Source: Lactobacillus sp. CBA3606 (GTDB lineage Bacteria > Bacillota > Bacilli > Lactobacillales > Lactobacillaceae). Taken from it: DNA of 64,000 nucleotides. Under the pieces are notes generated by a model that was given only the letters and a program-made list of their open reading frames with translations, searched no databases and was not told where the DNA came from. Shown piece by piece: positions 51,698-61,378 of the stretch (position 1 is its first letter; the number at the start of each line of letters is the position of its first letter). The stretch covers positions 310,001-374,000 of the forward strand of contig NZ_CP027194.1 of assembly GCF_002970935.1 (NCBI RefSeq), written 5' to 3'. A program made the translations under genes and the position numbers.

Positions 51698-53737
51698 ATG
51701 CCAAAACAATTAACTGATTCAGTTGGTGATCTGACCGGGGTTGGCCCCACTCGGCAAAAAGCGCTGGCTGAGCTAGGGATTAATACCGTGGCGGATTTGC
51801 TGACCTATTACCCCTTTCGTTATGACGATTTACAAGTGAAAGATATTAATGAGATTGCTGATCAAGAGAAGGTGACTTTAAAGGGGACTATTGCCTCTGA
51901 ACCAGTATTAGCCCGTTTTGGGCGCAAAAAGAATCGCTTGAATTTTCGATTACTGATTGCGCATGATGTCTACATGGTGACTTTTTTTAATCAGCCCTAT
52001 CTGATGAAACAACTTGAAACTGGACAGCCAATTGCGGTATACGGTAAGTGGGATGCCACTCGTAATAGCATGACCGGGATGAAAATTATTAATCCGAATA
52101 ATGCTGAGTCGGCATTTGGTTCGATATATCCGGCAAGCAAGGCCGTGCGCCAGACCACGATTCAAAAACTCATTAAACAAGCGTATGACGCCTATCAGAC
52201 TGAGCTGGTCGATATTGTCCCAGCGCCATTACTGGCTAAATATCGGTTATTACCACGCCGGCAGATGGTTCATGATATGCATTTTCCAACTAGTCAAGCG
52301 GCTTCAACGGCCGCACGGCGGTCGGCAACGTATGAAGAATTCTTAGTCTTTCAAATGCAATTACAAGCGTTAAAGCAAGCTGATCATGCGACGGATGGCA
52401 TTGCGATTCATTATGATAATGACCAGCTAAAAGCCTTTATCAAGACGTTGCCATTTGAATTAACGCGCGCGCAAAAACGAGTGGTTAATGAAATTTGTTT
52501 AGATTTGAAATCACCTAAGCACATGAACCGGTTGTTACAAGGTGACGTTGGTTCTGGGAAAACGATTGTGGCCGCAATCGTCATGTATGCCGCCATTTCA
52601 GCGGGCTATCAAACTGCTTTAATGGCGCCAACCGAAATTTTGGCGGAACAGCATGCTGACAACTTGGCTAAAGTTTTTGCCGCGACGGATGTTAACGTTG
52701 CGTTGTTGACGGGCTCAACTAAGGCGGCGGCCCGTAAGACTTTGCTGGCGGCTTTAGCGGCGGGTGAGATTGACCTGTTGATTGGGACACACGCGTTAAT
52801 TCAAGCGGGTGTTGATTATGCTAACTTAGGTCTAGTGATTACTGATGAACAACACCGTTTTGGTGTCAATCAGCGTGCGCAATTTCGTCAAAAGGGACAT
52901 CAACCGGATGCTTTAGCCATGACGGCAACACCGATTCCACGGACCTTGGCAATTACTGCTTATGGTGAAATGGATGTTTCTGAAATTGACGAATTGCCGG
53001 CGGGTCGCCAACCGATTCAAACAACCTGGGTTCGCAGTAATCAAGCACAATCAGCCCTGGATTTTGTCCGCCAACAAATGGCAACGGGGTCACAAGTGTA
53101 CGTTGTCACCCCGTTGATTGAAGAATCAGAAACGTTAGATGTTAAAAATGCGGAAGCTTTATCTGAAAATTTACAGGCTTATTTTGCCCCTGATTATCAC
53201 GTGGGGTTACTCCATGGCCGGATGAAACCGGACGAAAAAGAAGCTGTGATGGCTGATTTTAAGGCGGGAAAGCTACAATTGCTAGTGTCAACGACAGTGA
53301 TTGAAGTTGGTGTTGATGTCAAAAATGCCACGGTGATGATGATTTATGATGCGGATCGTTTTGGGTTAGCCCAGTTGCATCAGTTGCGCGGCCGAGTTGG
53401 TCGTGGCACGAAAGCCTCATATTGTATTTTAGTGGCCGATCCTAAAAATCAACAAGGCATTCAACGAATGCAAATTATGACAGAAACCACAAATGGTTTT
53501 GTATTAGCACAAAAAGATTTAGAGCTACGAGGTTCCGGCGAAGTGTTGGGCGTTAAACAGTCGGGGATGCCAACCTTTAAAGTGGGTGATCCGATTGCGG
53601 ACTTGAACGTCTTACAGGTGGCACAACAAGATGCGCATGCGCTGATTGCAACGCCAGCTTGGCAACAACAACCGGAAAATCAAGCTCTAGCACAGTATTT
53701 GCAAGCAAAATTAGCCGCTGTTGGCACGTTAGATTAA
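51698..53737 (+). CDS. recG: ATP-dependent DNA helicase RecG
   Basis: 679 aa. Reverses and remodels stalled forks and Holliday junctions. The N-terminal wedge domain (about 1-150) starts DLTGVGPTRQKALAELGI. Helicase motifs: GDVGSGKTIVAAI (Walker A), DEQHRFGV (DEQH box), TATPIPRTLAI, and the second lobe VSTTVIEVGVDVKNA with QLRGRVGRG. Full length. ATG 51698 has AAGGGGG. plsX follows. Confidence 0.97.
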   Translation: MPKQLTDSVGDLTGVGPTRQKALAELGINTVADLLTYYPFRYDDLQVKDINEIADQEKVTLKGTIASEPVLARFGRKKNRLNFRLLIAHDVYMVTFFNQPYLMKQLETGQPIAVYGKWDATRNSMTGMKIINPNNAESAFGSIYPASKAVRQTTIQKLIKQAYDAYQTELVDIVPAPLLAKYRLLPRRQMVHDMHFPTSQAASTAARRSATYEEFLVFQMQLQALKQADHATDGIAIHYDNDQLKAFIKTLPFELTRAQKRVVNEICLDLKSPKHMNRLLQGDVGSGKTIVAAIVMYAAISAGYQTALMAPTEILAEQHADNLAKVFAATDVNVALLTGSTKAAARKTLLAALAAGEIDLLIGTHALIQAGVDYANLGLVITDEQHRFGVNQRAQFRQKGHQPDALAMTATPIPRTLAITAYGEMDVSEIDELPAGRQPIQTTWVRSNQAQSALDFVRQQMATGSQVYVVTPLIEESETLDVKNAEALSENLQAYFAPDYHVGLLHGRMKPDEKEAVMADFKAGKLQLLVSTTVIEVGVDVKNATVMMIYDADRFGLAQLHQLRGRVGRGTKASYCILVADPKNQQGIQRMQIMTETTNGFVLAQKDLELRGSGEVLGVKQSGMPTFKVGDPIADLNVLQVAQQDAHALIATPAWQQQPENQALAQYLQAKLAAVGTLD

Positions 53738-53775
53738 CCGATGGTGGCCTTAAACGAGAAGGAATGGTGAATAAC

Positions 53776-54822
53776 ATGGTAAAAATTGCAATTGATGCAA
53801 TGGGCGGCGATTTTGCACCAACCGCAGTCATTGAAGGGGTCGAACAAGCCCGTGATTTATTTGAAGATACGGTCTTTTTATTATATGGTCAGCGTGACGT
53901 CATTAATCAACATTTGAAAAACCGTGATCGGATTCAAGTCATCAATGCGGATGAAGTGATTACCATGGAAGATGAACCAGTGCGAGCGGTTCGCCGTAAA
54001 AAACAGTCATCGTTAGTCATGGCAGCTCAGGCGGTTAAAGATGGGCAAGCCGACGCATTCTTTTCAGCAGGAAATTCGGGGGCTGTGCTTGCCGCGGGTT
54101 TGTTTATTGTTGGCCGCATTAAAGGCATCGATCGGCCTGGGTTAGTGACTGCATTACCAGTGGTTCGGAATGCCCACCAGTCAAATTTTGTCATGATGGA
54201 TATTGGGGCCAATGCTGACAGCAAGCCATTAAACTTGGAACAATATGCCGTTTTAGGGACATATTATGCAGAACGGATGCTGCAAGCAACGAATCCTCGC
54301 GTGGCATTATTGAATAATGGGACTGAAGATGATAAAGGAAATAAAGTGCACAAGGCGGCCTTTGAACGATTACAACAAACGGCTGATATTAACTTTATCG
54401 GTAATGTTGAATCGCGGGACTTACTAAATGGCGTAGCGGATGTCGTCGTCACTGATGGCTTTACTGGAAATGCCGTTTTAAAGAGTATTGAAGGCACGGC
54501 CCGTGCGATGCTAGGCTTAGTGAAAGATGCCGTTTATAATACCGGGATTAGTGGTAAACTAGGCGGTTTGTTGTTAAAGCACGGGTTCAGCCAGATTCAA
54601 TCACAAATGGATTATTCGCAATATGGCGGCGCGGTCTTATTAGGCTTAAAGGCGCCTGTTGTGAAGGCCCATGGTTCTAGTAAGGCGCCGACCATCGTTA
54701 ATACGATTCGGCAAATTCGGCAGATGGTCAATACCGACTTAGTGCCTGGTGTGGCGGCATACTTTGCCAGCCAGCAAGTAAATCAGCAAGCAAGTGTAGA
54801 CAAGCCTGCCGAAAACGATTAG
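53776..54822 (+). CDS. plsX: Phosphate acyltransferase PlsX
   Basis: 348 aa from ATG 53776 (larger in-frame starts fall inside recG). Makes acyl-phosphate from acyl-ACP for phospholipid synthesis. MVKIAIDAMGGDFAPTAVIEG is the diagnostic N-terminus, followed by the active-site segments FFSAGNSGAVLAAG and VTDGFTGNAVLKS. Peripheral membrane protein; no membrane span. Followed closely by acpP, its substrate carrier. Confidence 0.96.
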   Translation: MVKIAIDAMGGDFAPTAVIEGVEQARDLFEDTVFLLYGQRDVINQHLKNRDRIQVINADEVITMEDEPVRAVRRKKQSSLVMAAQAVKDGQADAFFSAGNSGAVLAAGLFIVGRIKGIDRPGLVTALPVVRNAHQSNFVMMDIGANADSKPLNLEQYAVLGTYYAERMLQATNPRVALLNNGTEDDKGNKVHKAAFERLQQTADINFIGNVESRDLLNGVADVVVTDGFTGNAVLKSIEGTARAMLGLVKDAVYNTGISGKLGGLLLKHGFSQIQSQMDYSQYGGAVLLGLKAPVVKAHGSSKAPTIVNTIRQIRQMVNTDLVPGVAAYFASQQVNQQASVDKPAEND

Positions 54823-54860
54823 AATACTTGAGTGAATTCAAGTTAGTGAGGGGTATTTGC

Positions 54861-55106
54861 ATGACTAAGGAAGAAATTTTTAATAAAATTGCTGCAATCA
54901 TTGCCGATCGTTTTGAAGTGGATCAAAGCAAAGTGACCATGGAAATGAACTTGCAACAAGATTTAGATGCAGATTCAATTGATTTTGTTGAATTTGTCTT
55001 AGAACTCGAAGACACTTTCGGTAGCGAAATCTCAGATGAAGATGCTGAAAAATTAAACACGGTTGGTGAAGTTGTCGATTATGTGGCAGCTCGGCAAGCC
55101 AAGTAA
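54861..55106 (+). CDS. acpP: Acyl carrier protein
   Basis: 81 aa from ATG 54861 (GAGGGG upstream). Acidic helical carrier; the phosphopantetheine site is Ser39 in LDADSIDFVE. The usual motif is DSLD; here it is DSID, a small change. It pairs with PlsX. Lactobacilli may have a second ACP in the fab cluster, so its role in fatty-acid synthesis versus phospholipid transfer is not decided. Confidence 0.95.
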   Translation: MTKEEIFNKIAAIIADRFEVDQSKVTMEMNLQQDLDADSIDFVEFVLELEDTFGSEISDEDAEKLNTVGEVVDYVAARQAK

Positions 55107-55131
55107 GACAGAAATAAGAATCAGTAAGTAA

Positions 55132-55170
55132 GCAGGTGCCCCGGTTAAATAACCGGGGGCCTGCTTTTTG
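55132..55170 (+). terminator. Terminator after acpP
   Basis: GCAGG plus CCCCGGTT pair with AACCGGGG plus CCTGC around AAAT, followed by TTTTT. Confidence 0.93.
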
Positions 55171-55274
55171 CGACCTTATTTGATGAAAGTAGCTGGATAA
55201 AATTGTTATTAATCCAGCAATCATAGTATAATAATTTAATGTATCGGTATTTAAATTCAGAAAGGATGTTAAAA

Positions 55275-55976
55275 ATGATTACTGAACTAGCCGCAATGTT
55301 AAAAGAACGCTTTGGAATCACCTTTAAGAACCCTGATTTGTTAGCTGAAGCATTTACGCAAGCTTCTTACGTGAATGAGCATCAAGATCAAAATTTAAAA
55401 TTTTATGAACGGGTCGAATTTTTGGGAGATGCCGTCTTGGAATTGACAGTTTCTGAGTATTTATACAAACGCTATAAAGACATGCCCCAAGGTAAGTTGA
55501 CTCGCCTCCGGGCAGCCATGGTTTGCGAAGATAGTTTCGCCAGCTTTGCTCGTGAGTGTGGGTTTCCGCAATATATTCGCTTAGGTAAAGGTGAACAAAA
55601 AGCCAAAGCCTGGGAACGTGATTCACTATTATGTGATATTTTTGAGTCCTTTGTCGGGGCCTTGTATTTAGACCAAGGTCGCGAGCCAATCTTAAAATTT
55701 GCCCATCAGGTCATTTTTCCTAAATTAGATGAAGGCCGTTTTGATGGCGTGTTTGATTATAAAACGACTTTACAAGAATATCTGCAACAAGCCGGCGATG
55801 TCGAGATTGACTATGACTTAGTCGAACAAAATGGTCCGGCGAATGACCGATCTTATGAGATTGCCGTGCTGGCTAATGGTAAAAAGATTGGTGTGGGTAC
55901 GGGTTATTCCAAAAAGGAAGCGGAACAAAGCGCTGCCCGACAAGCTTATACGCAATTACAACAAAGTAACGATTAA
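55275..55976 (+). CDS. rnc: Ribonuclease III
   Basis: 233 aa from ATG 55275. Cleaves double-stranded RNA, including rRNA precursors. The catalytic signature ERVEFLGDAVLELTVSEYLY is near residue 40, the second acidic site is in DIFESFVGALYLD, and a C-terminal dsRNA-binding domain (about 160-230) ends with YSKKEAEQSAARQAYTQL. It is followed by smc, the order rnc-smc-ftsY of Bacillus. Confidence 0.97.
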   Translation: MITELAAMLKERFGITFKNPDLLAEAFTQASYVNEHQDQNLKFYERVEFLGDAVLELTVSEYLYKRYKDMPQGKLTRLRAAMVCEDSFASFARECGFPQYIRLGKGEQKAKAWERDSLLCDIFESFVGALYLDQGREPILKFAHQVIFPKLDEGRFDGVFDYKTTLQEYLQQAGDVEIDYDLVEQNGPANDRSYEIAVLANGKKIGVGTGYSKKEAEQSAARQAYTQLQQSND

Positions 55977-55999
55977 TACTTACAGGAAGTTTGGGTCGA

Positions 56000-58900
56000 A
56001 TGCAACTTAAATCATTAGAAATCAGCGGCTTTAAGTCGTTTGCCGATAAAACAAAAATTGACTTTCAAGCTGGTATGACAGGGATCGTTGGACCAAATGG
56101 GAGTGGCAAAAGTAACATTATTGAAGCCATTCGTTGGGTTCTAGGTGAGCAAGCTGTCAAACATTTACGAGGCACGAAAATGGCCGATGTAATTTTTGCC
56201 GGCTCAGCGCATCGTAAACCGCTGAATCTCGCAAAAGTGACCATTGTTTTTGACAATAGTGATCACTTTCTCCCCCTGGATTATGCCGAAGTCAGCATTA
56301 CACGGAAATTATTTCGAAATGGTGATAGCGAATACCTCATCAACAATCAAGCGTGTCGCCTCAAGGATATTACTAACTTGATGGTAGATACCGGTTTGGG
56401 GAAGGATTCATTTTCAGTCATTTCACAAGGCCGCGTTGAAGCGGTTTTTAATGCTAAACCAGAAGAACGTCGCAGTATCATTGAAGATGTGGCGGGGGTT
56501 TTGAAGTATAAAAAAGATAAATTGACGACCGAAAACAAATTAGCTGAAACGACGGATTATTTGGATCGCGTCAATGATATTGTGACCGAATTGGCACAAC
56601 AAAGGGAGCCATTGGCTGAACAAGCAAGCTTAGCCCGTGATTATCAAGATCAAAAACAAAAATTTGATCAGCTTGATCAGGCGCGGTTGGCTAAAAAAGT
56701 CACGATTGCCCATGATCAATTAGTCGAAGTTAATGCACAGTTGGTGAAGGCCAAAGCTTTAGTCACGGATTATCAGCAAAAGGCCACCGCTGGCGCACAA
56801 CAATTGGCGCAAATGCAAGCAGATCAAAGTGCCAAGTTACGCCAAAAGGACAAGCTAACTGCTAAAAACTTAACGTTGACTAAAACCATCGAAAATACCC
56901 AAGGTCAACAAGGGGTGGATGCTGAACGCCAGCAAAATCAGCAGGCCACCCATCAACGGGTCCAAGCTGAATTAGCAGCAGCAACGGCCCAACTTCAGAC
57001 GCTGACGACGCAACAAACCGAGTTAACAACGCAGTTAGCTACGCAAAAGCAGCGGGTTATGACCGTTGAGGCTGTGGTCGATCAGTTAACGATTGCCACT
57101 AGTGCGCAAGGCCGGCAACAATTAGCCGCGCAACTGGCACAGCTGCGAGCGGATTATATTAACGAAATGCAGCGTCAGGCCTCACTCAATAATGAAGCGA
57201 AGCATTTAGATAAACAGCACCAACAAACTGATACGCAACGAACCGCCGCTGCCCAAAATTTAGCGACTAGTCAGGCCCAGCTCAAACAAGCTGAAACCAC
57301 GGTCGATGTTAAAAATCGGGTTCGCAGTGAGTTAGCCAATCAAGTCACTGCTGAAAAGCAATTACTCCAGCAACGAGAAGCACAACAAAAAGCGAATCGG
57401 GTTAAAGTTGACGAGCAACAGCAGCAGTTGTTCGATGCGGCGGGAATCAAGCAAAAAGCGCGCCTAGAAGTCGAAAACTTGCAAGCGGCGCAAGAACGCT
57501 ATACGAATTTTTACGCTGGGGTACGGACCGTGCTACAGCATCGGCAACAATTTCCGGGGGTGGCTGGGCCGGTTTCTGAATTATTGACGGTGCCAGCTGA
57601 TTACACGAAAGCGGTTGAAGTCGCTTTAGGCGGTCAACTCCAGAATGTGGTTTGTGATACACAATTTACCGCCCGGAATGTGGTTAATTTTTTAAAGCAA
57701 CAACATTTGGGTCGGGCGACCTTTTTACCAGTTGAACGGATTCAAGCCCGGCAGTTGCCCGTAGCGACAGAGCACGATCTCCAGCAACAAGTTGGCGTGG
57801 TCGGCGTTGCGAGTGAATTAATCAAATGTGAGCAAGCGTTTGTCGCCATTAAGCGCTATTTGTTAGGGACGACGGTCATTGTGGATACGCTCGAGCATGC
57901 GCTGACTATTTCCAAAACGCGGCGGTTTCATTGTAAATTCGTTACGGTTGCTGGTGAAACCATTGCTGCCAGTGGGGCTATTACTGGTGGGGCTAATCGC
58001 CATGAAACACAGGGTCCATTGCAACAACAACAACGAGTCAAAAGCCTAACCGCTAACATTGAAAAAATGGATGCGGCCCTAATCACGCACGAACAAGCAC
58101 TAGCAACGGCCAAGCAGTTAGGGCAAGAATTGGTCAGTCAGATTGAAACCCGGCAACAACACTTAGCAGCGTTGCAGCAACAGCTGTCACAGGCGCAAGT
58201 AGCGTTGCAAGCGGCGCAAAATGACCGCCAGCAATTAGCGCGCCAAGTCAAAGCATTAACCTATGAACAGACGCAACGGGCGACGGATGAGACCAGTTAT
58301 GCTACGCAAGTCAGTGAAAATAAAACTAATTTAGCCGAAAATCAGCAAAAATTAGCTGATTTCAAGGCTGAAATGGCTAATATTGAACAACAACAACGTG
58401 ACTATGAACAGTATCAAAAGGACCAGACGGGTAAGTTGCAAACGCAACGTGAAACGTTAGTGACGTTAAAAGAGCGTTGTAAACAAACTGAACAACAGTT
58501 GCAGCAATGCCAAGCGCAACTTAAAAGCCAGACAATGGCGAAAACAACGGCGACTGCTAGTTTGGCCCAAATTCAAACGAATCTATCAAGTCAGCAACTT
58601 TCCGTGCAAGAACGAACTGCACGCTTAAAGCAAGCCAAAGCTGAGCAAGCCAAAGTCGTTGCCCAGCAAGCCCAAGTACAAGCTGATTTGACGGCTTTAA
58701 CTGATGGTGTTGCGGCTGCAACCACTCAGCAAACGCGTCAACGCGAATTAGCTGCAGCTGCAACGGATGACTATCGTCGATTAGAGCTTAGTCAAACCAA
58801 GTTAACGGGCGAAGTTGAACATGCAACCGCTGATTTGGCAGAGAAATATGACTTAACTGTCAGTGCGGCGCAAGCAACGGTCAGTTCATTAACGTTGACA

Positions 58901-59560
58901 GAAATTAATGACCAATTAAAGCTATTAAAACGTGGCTTAGATGAGATTGGGACTGTTAATTTAGGTGCAATTGAAGAATTCGACCGGGTATCCGCTCGCT
59001 ATGACTTCTTAACACAACAAGCCAGCGATTTGAAGGCGGCTAAAGTACACTTGTTACAAACGATGGCGGACTTAGACGCAACCGTGGTCACACGGTTTAA
59101 AACGGCCTTTGATCAAGTTGCCACGGCCTTTAGTCAAATTTTTAGTCAGATGTTTGGCGGTGGCGAAGCGCGCTTGATGCTAACTGATCCCGACCACTTG
59201 TTGACAAGTGGGGTCGATATTATGGCACAGCCACCCGGCAAAAAATTCCAACGCTTAAGCTTATTATCTGGTGGTGAACGGGCCCTGACGGCAATTACCT
59301 TGTTGTTTGCTATCTTGGCAGTTCGACCGACGCCGTTTAGTATTTTAGATGAGGCTGAAGCTGCCCTAGATGATGCCAATGTCGATCGGTTTAGTCAGTA
59401 TTTGAATGATTTTCAAACGGACACCCAATTTGTCATCATTACTCACCGGAAAGGGACTATGATGCATGCTAACGTGTTATATGGCGTGACCATGGAAGAA
59501 TCCGGCGTCTCTAAGATGGTCTCAGTATCATTGGATGATTTAAAAACGACCCAAAATTAA
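56000..59560 (+). CDS. smc: Chromosome segregation protein SMC
   Basis: 1186 aa from ATG 56000. Condensin ATPase. Walker A GPNGSGKSN is at residues 31-39. Two long, glutamine-rich coiled coils (about 170-500 and 670-1010) flank the hinge (about 515-650, with FPGVAGPVSELL and GAITGGANR). The signature LLSGGERALTAITLLFA and Walker B FSILDEAEAALDDANVDRF close the head; the usual DEVEAALDD reads DEAEAALDD here. The size is normal. The kleisin ScpA/B genes are not in the window. Confidence 0.97.
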   Translation: MQLKSLEISGFKSFADKTKIDFQAGMTGIVGPNGSGKSNIIEAIRWVLGEQAVKHLRGTKMADVIFAGSAHRKPLNLAKVTIVFDNSDHFLPLDYAEVSITRKLFRNGDSEYLINNQACRLKDITNLMVDTGLGKDSFSVISQGRVEAVFNAKPEERRSIIEDVAGVLKYKKDKLTTENKLAETTDYLDRVNDIVTELAQQREPLAEQASLARDYQDQKQKFDQLDQARLAKKVTIAHDQLVEVNAQLVKAKALVTDYQQKATAGAQQLAQMQADQSAKLRQKDKLTAKNLTLTKTIENTQGQQGVDAERQQNQQATHQRVQAELAAATAQLQTLTTQQTELTTQLATQKQRVMTVEAVVDQLTIATSAQGRQQLAAQLAQLRADYINEMQRQASLNNEAKHLDKQHQQTDTQRTAAAQNLATSQAQLKQAETTVDVKNRVRSELANQVTAEKQLLQQREAQQKANRVKVDEQQQQLFDAAGIKQKARLEVENLQAAQERYTNFYAGVRTVLQHRQQFPGVAGPVSELLTVPADYTKAVEVALGGQLQNVVCDTQFTARNVVNFLKQQHLGRATFLPVERIQARQLPVATEHDLQQQVGVVGVASELIKCEQAFVAIKRYLLGTTVIVDTLEHALTISKTRRFHCKFVTVAGETIAASGAITGGANRHETQGPLQQQQRVKSLTANIEKMDAALITHEQALATAKQLGQELVSQIETRQQHLAALQQQLSQAQVALQAAQNDRQQLARQVKALTYEQTQRATDETSYATQVSENKTNLAENQQKLADFKAEMANIEQQQRDYEQYQKDQTGKLQTQRETLVTLKERCKQTEQQLQQCQAQLKSQTMAKTTATASLAQIQTNLSSQQLSVQERTARLKQAKAEQAKVVAQQAQVQADLTALTDGVAAATTQQTRQRELAAAATDDYRRLELSQTKLTGEVEHATADLAEKYDLTVSAAQATVSSLTLTEINDQLKLLKRGLDEIGTVNLGAIEEFDRVSARYDFLTQQASDLKAAKVHLLQTMADLDATVVTRFKTAFDQVATAFSQIFSQMFGGGEARLMLTDPDHLLTSGVDIMAQPPGKKFQRLSLLSGGERALTAITLLFAILAVRPTPFSILDEAEAALDDANVDRFSQYLNDFQTDTQFVIITHRKGTMMHANVLYGVTMEESGVSKMVSVSLDDLKTTQN

Positions 59561-59580
59561 CTCAAAGGAGTGTCAAATAA

Positions 59581-60930
59581 ATGGGATTATTTAGTCGCCT
59601 CAAAAAAGCATTTAGTTTACCAGAGTCCGAAGCAGCTTCAAGTGCGGCCAGTACAAGTACCGCCGCTGAAACGACTGATGACAGTCAAGCGACTGCAGCC
59701 GTCACTGCTACAAGTACTGCATCGGCTGAACCAGCAACCAGCACCGCTACAACGGTTGCGGCACCGACGACGCCAACCGTTGTTGAAGTCACAGCCACTT
59801 CATCAGTACCAGCGAGTGCCGCTAGTGGCGCACCAGTAGTGAGTGCTGAAGCTGATGTCGTTGATAGTCAGGCGACCAATAGTGCATCATCAGCAGCGGC
59901 ATCTTTAGCGCCCGCAAGTGAACCAGCGGCTAGTGAAGTTGCAGAATCAAACGTTGAACCAAGTGTTGAACCAGCGACGGCTGCAGCCGAACCCACGGAA
60001 GCGGAACGGTATGATCAAGGATTAAAGAAATCACGTCAAACGTTTGGTGACCGGATTAACAACTTTTTAGCCAATTTCCGGCACGTGGATGAAGGCTTCT
60101 TTGATGAATTGGAAGATACGCTCATTGAATCCGATGTTGGCTATGAAACGGCGATGCAAATTAGTGATGAGTTACGCGATGAAGTAAAACTCAAAAATGC
60201 TAAAAGTAAAAAAGAAATCTCGAGTGTCATTGTTGAAAAATTAGTCGACATGTATGGTGAAGCTGGTGCCGGTGAAGATAATAGTATTCATTTAGCCGCA
60301 TCCGGACCGACCGTGATTTTATTTGTCGGCGTGAATGGCGCTGGTAAAACAACGACAATTGGTAAGATGGCGAATATGTATAAGCAACAGGGTAAAAAAG
60401 TGTTGCTAGCGGCTTGTGATACCTTTAGAGCTGGCGCTATTCAACAGTTACAAGTATGGGGCAAACGTGATGGCGTCGACGTGGTTGCGGGTCCGGAAAA
60501 GAGTGATCCGGCGGCTGTTTGTTTTGATGCGGTGAAGCGAGCTAAAGCTGAAGCTTATGATATTTTGTTCGTCGATACGGCGGGCCGTTTACAAAACAAA
60601 GTCAACTTGATGAATGAATTGGAAAAAATCAAACGGGTGATTACGCGTGAGATTCCAGCAGCCCCCCAAGAAGTTCTGCTAGTCTTGGATGCGACTACGG
60701 GTCAAAATGCGTTGAACCAAGCGAAGTTATTTAAACAATCGACTGCAGTGACGGGCATCGTCTTGACGAAGTTAGATGGTACCGCTCGTGGTGGGATTGT
60801 GTTAGCTATTCGTAACGAGTTACATTTAGCGGTTAAATACGTTGGCTTAGGTGAAAAGGTCACTGATTTACGACCATTTAATGCAAATGACTTTGTTTAT
60901 GGGCTATTTAAAGACGTGATTACTGGTTAA
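59581..60930 (+). CDS. ftsY: Signal recognition particle receptor FtsY
   Basis: 449 aa. GTPase that docks SRP-bound ribosomes at the membrane. The first part (about 15-145) is a low-complexity Ala/Ser/Thr/Glu region, longer than in Bacillus FtsY, replacing the usual acidic A domain. NG domain: [17 protein letters not shown] (G1), [21 protein letters not shown] (G3), [10 protein letters not shown] (G4). ATG 59581 follows AAAGGAG. Co-operon with ylxM and ffh. Confidence 0.96.
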   Translation: MGLFSRLKKAFSLPESEAASSAASTSTAAETTDDSQATAAVTATSTASAEPATSTATTVAAPTTPTVVEVTATSSVPASAASGAPVVSAEADVVDSQATNSASSAAASLAPASEPAASEVAESNVEPSVEPATAAAEPTEAERYDQGLKKSRQTFGDRINNFLANFRHVDEGFFDELEDTLIESDVGYETAMQISDELRDEVKLKNAKSKKEISSVIVEKLVDMYGEAGAGEDNSIHLAASGPTVILFVGVNGAGKTTTIGKMANMYKQQGKKVLLAACDTFRAGAIQQLQVWGKRDGVDVVAGPEKSDPAAVCFDAVKRAKAEAYDILFVDTAGRLQNKVNLMNELEKIKRVITREIPAAPQEVLLVLDATTGQNALNQAKLFKQSTAVTGIVLTKLDGTARGGIVLAIRNELHLAVKYVGLGEKVTDLRPFNANDFVYGLFKDVITG

Positions 60931-61006
60931 GAGTTGACCTTTCTCAGTAAAATCGGTACTCTAGATTAAGCTTGTATTACTGCGCTGTCAATTGAAGGAG
61001 CCTCGC

Positions 61007-61354
61007 ATGGAAATTGCAAAGAATTATCGCATCAATTCGTTATTTGAATTCTATGAACCCTTATTAACGAATAAACAAAAAAGTTACATTCAGTTATATT
61101 ATGGTGACGATTATTCATTAGGCGAGATTGCGGCGGAGTTTGCCGTTTCACGGCAGGCCGTCTATGATAATATCAAGCGAACCGAAAAGATTTTGGAAGA
61201 TTACGAAACCAAATTGCATCTTTATCAGGCGTTTGTTGCTCGTAATCACCAAGTAGATGCGATTTCTGATTATATTAAAAAATCTTATCATGGTGATGCA
61301 CACTTGTTAAAAATGATTCAACAACTAGTCAACTTAGAAGCTGACTCAGAATAA
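61007..61354 (+). CDS. ylxM: YlxM, SRP-associated HTH protein
   Basis: 115 aa from ATG 61007 (GAAGGAG upstream). It has a sigma-70 region 4-like [23 protein letters not shown] and [19 protein letters not shown]. The family lies next to ffh in Firmicutes; the streptococcal protein stimulates SRP GTPase activity rather than acting as a transcription factor. The spacing to ffh is 24 bases, in keeping with one operon. Confidence 0.93.
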   Translation: MEIAKNYRINSLFEFYEPLLTNKQKSYIQLYYGDDYSLGEIAAEFAVSRQAVYDNIKRTEKILEDYETKLHLYQAFVARNHQVDAISDYIKKSYHGDAHLLKMIQQLVNLEADSE

Positions 61355-61378
61355 TAAAATGAAGGTTAGGTGACACTA